A stretch of DNA of 64,000 nt from SPDF01 sp963699825 (GTDB lineage: Bacteria; Gemmatimonadota; Gemmatimonadetes; Gemmatimonadales; GWC2-71-9), in NCBI GenBank assembly GCA_963699825.1, contig CAVOVI010000004.1, positions 434,001-498,000 of the forward strand, read 5' to 3'. Shown one piece after another: positions 63,946 through 64,000 of the stretch. Within the stretch, counting starts at the first letter, position 1; each line of letters starts with the position of its first letter. The notes below the pieces were generated by a model that was not told the origin of the DNA, ran no database searches, and was given only the letters and a program-made list of their open reading frames with translations. Position numbers and translations under genes: made by a program.

Positions 63946-64000
63946 CTAGAGTGGTCGTGAGGACGTCTGTGCCGCCCGGGTGTAGTCCCAGATGGCGTAC
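63946..64000 (-). CDS. C-terminal end of a gene cut by the window edge
   Basis: The open frame immediately upstream of OsmC on the same strand reads YAIWDYTRAAQTSSRPL and stops ten bases before the OsmC start. Only 17 codons are visible; no family can be named. It could also be non-coding. Confidence 0.35.
   Translation of the reverse strand, partial: YAIWDYTRAAQTSSRPL

Overview
The window is a GC-rich, gene-dense bacterial chromosome segment that most resembles Gemmatimonadota. The evidence is a 2,014-residue SprA homologue next to a glutaminyl-cyclase-like M28 lipoprotein, a PorV/PorQ-family barrel, an FlgD-Ig-like C-terminal sorting domain, a GWxTD protein, two Oar/SusC-like TonB receptors with carboxypeptidase-regulatory N-termini, and many overlapping start/stop codons. 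The phylum is an inference from gene content. No rRNA, tRNA or CRISPR array was recognised.

Layout. 0-5.5 kb: a PilS/NtrB-like sensor kinase cut by the window edge, a DUF2461 protein, and a TetR-HlyD-ABC efflux operon ordered like cecR-ybhGFS. 5.3-9.2 kb: an arsenic operon (arsR-arsM-acr3-arsC) with a clear ArsR operator, followed by an esterase whose 3' end has been overrun by a cloverleaf-like palindromic repeat. 9.2-10.1 kb: degenerate repeats and a frameshifted NTF2-like gene. 10.1-15.0 kb: type IV pilus pilB-pilT-pilC with a sigma-54-like promoter, and a double helix-hairpin-helix ComEA-like protein. 15.1-24.9 kb: sprA plus the QC-like gene, divergent from lptF-lptG. 24.9-33.9 kb: an Oar-like receptor, an amino-acid permease, cyoE, a multidrug-type ABC exporter and an arylsulfotransferase-like lipoprotein. 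34.0-45.5 kb: a five-gene transcription unit (TonB receptor, secreted protein with sorting domain, PorV-like barrel, GWxTD protein, PPC-like lipoprotein) bounded by a recognisable promoter and terminator. 45.7-47.5 kb: an M24 peptidase and an uncharacterised partner. 47.6-53.3 kb: an eight-gene, almost gapless operon led by an ECF sigma factor and zinc anti-sigma factor, followed by prenyl/quinone- or polyketide-like enzymes. 53.3-57.1 kb: an aquaporin and a ccmABCD operon headed by a STAS protein and a receiver protein. 57.1-64.0 kb: acetyl-CoA synthetase, Kup, VKOR-DsbA, a small hypothetical, an exported protein and OsmC.

How the genes work together. SprA (translocon), PorV-like (shuttle/anchor) and a cargo with a C-terminal sorting domain form the recognisable core of a type IX-like secretion pathway. 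The QC-like enzyme translationally coupled to sprA could modify exported cargo. LptF/LptG, the TonB receptors and the Lol/HlyD-like lipoproteins indicate a diderm envelope. DsbA-VKOR would oxidise exported cysteines, and CcmABCD, CyoE and the heme genes point to aerobic respiration.

Six genes show apparent single-base indels (acr3, the NTF2-like gene, the 34-kb lipoprotein three times, the 37.9-41.9-kb secreted protein, kup, and possibly acr3 again at its end). In every clear case one base is extra, and about half fall in G/C homopolymers. Sequence or assembly error is as likely as real pseudogenisation.
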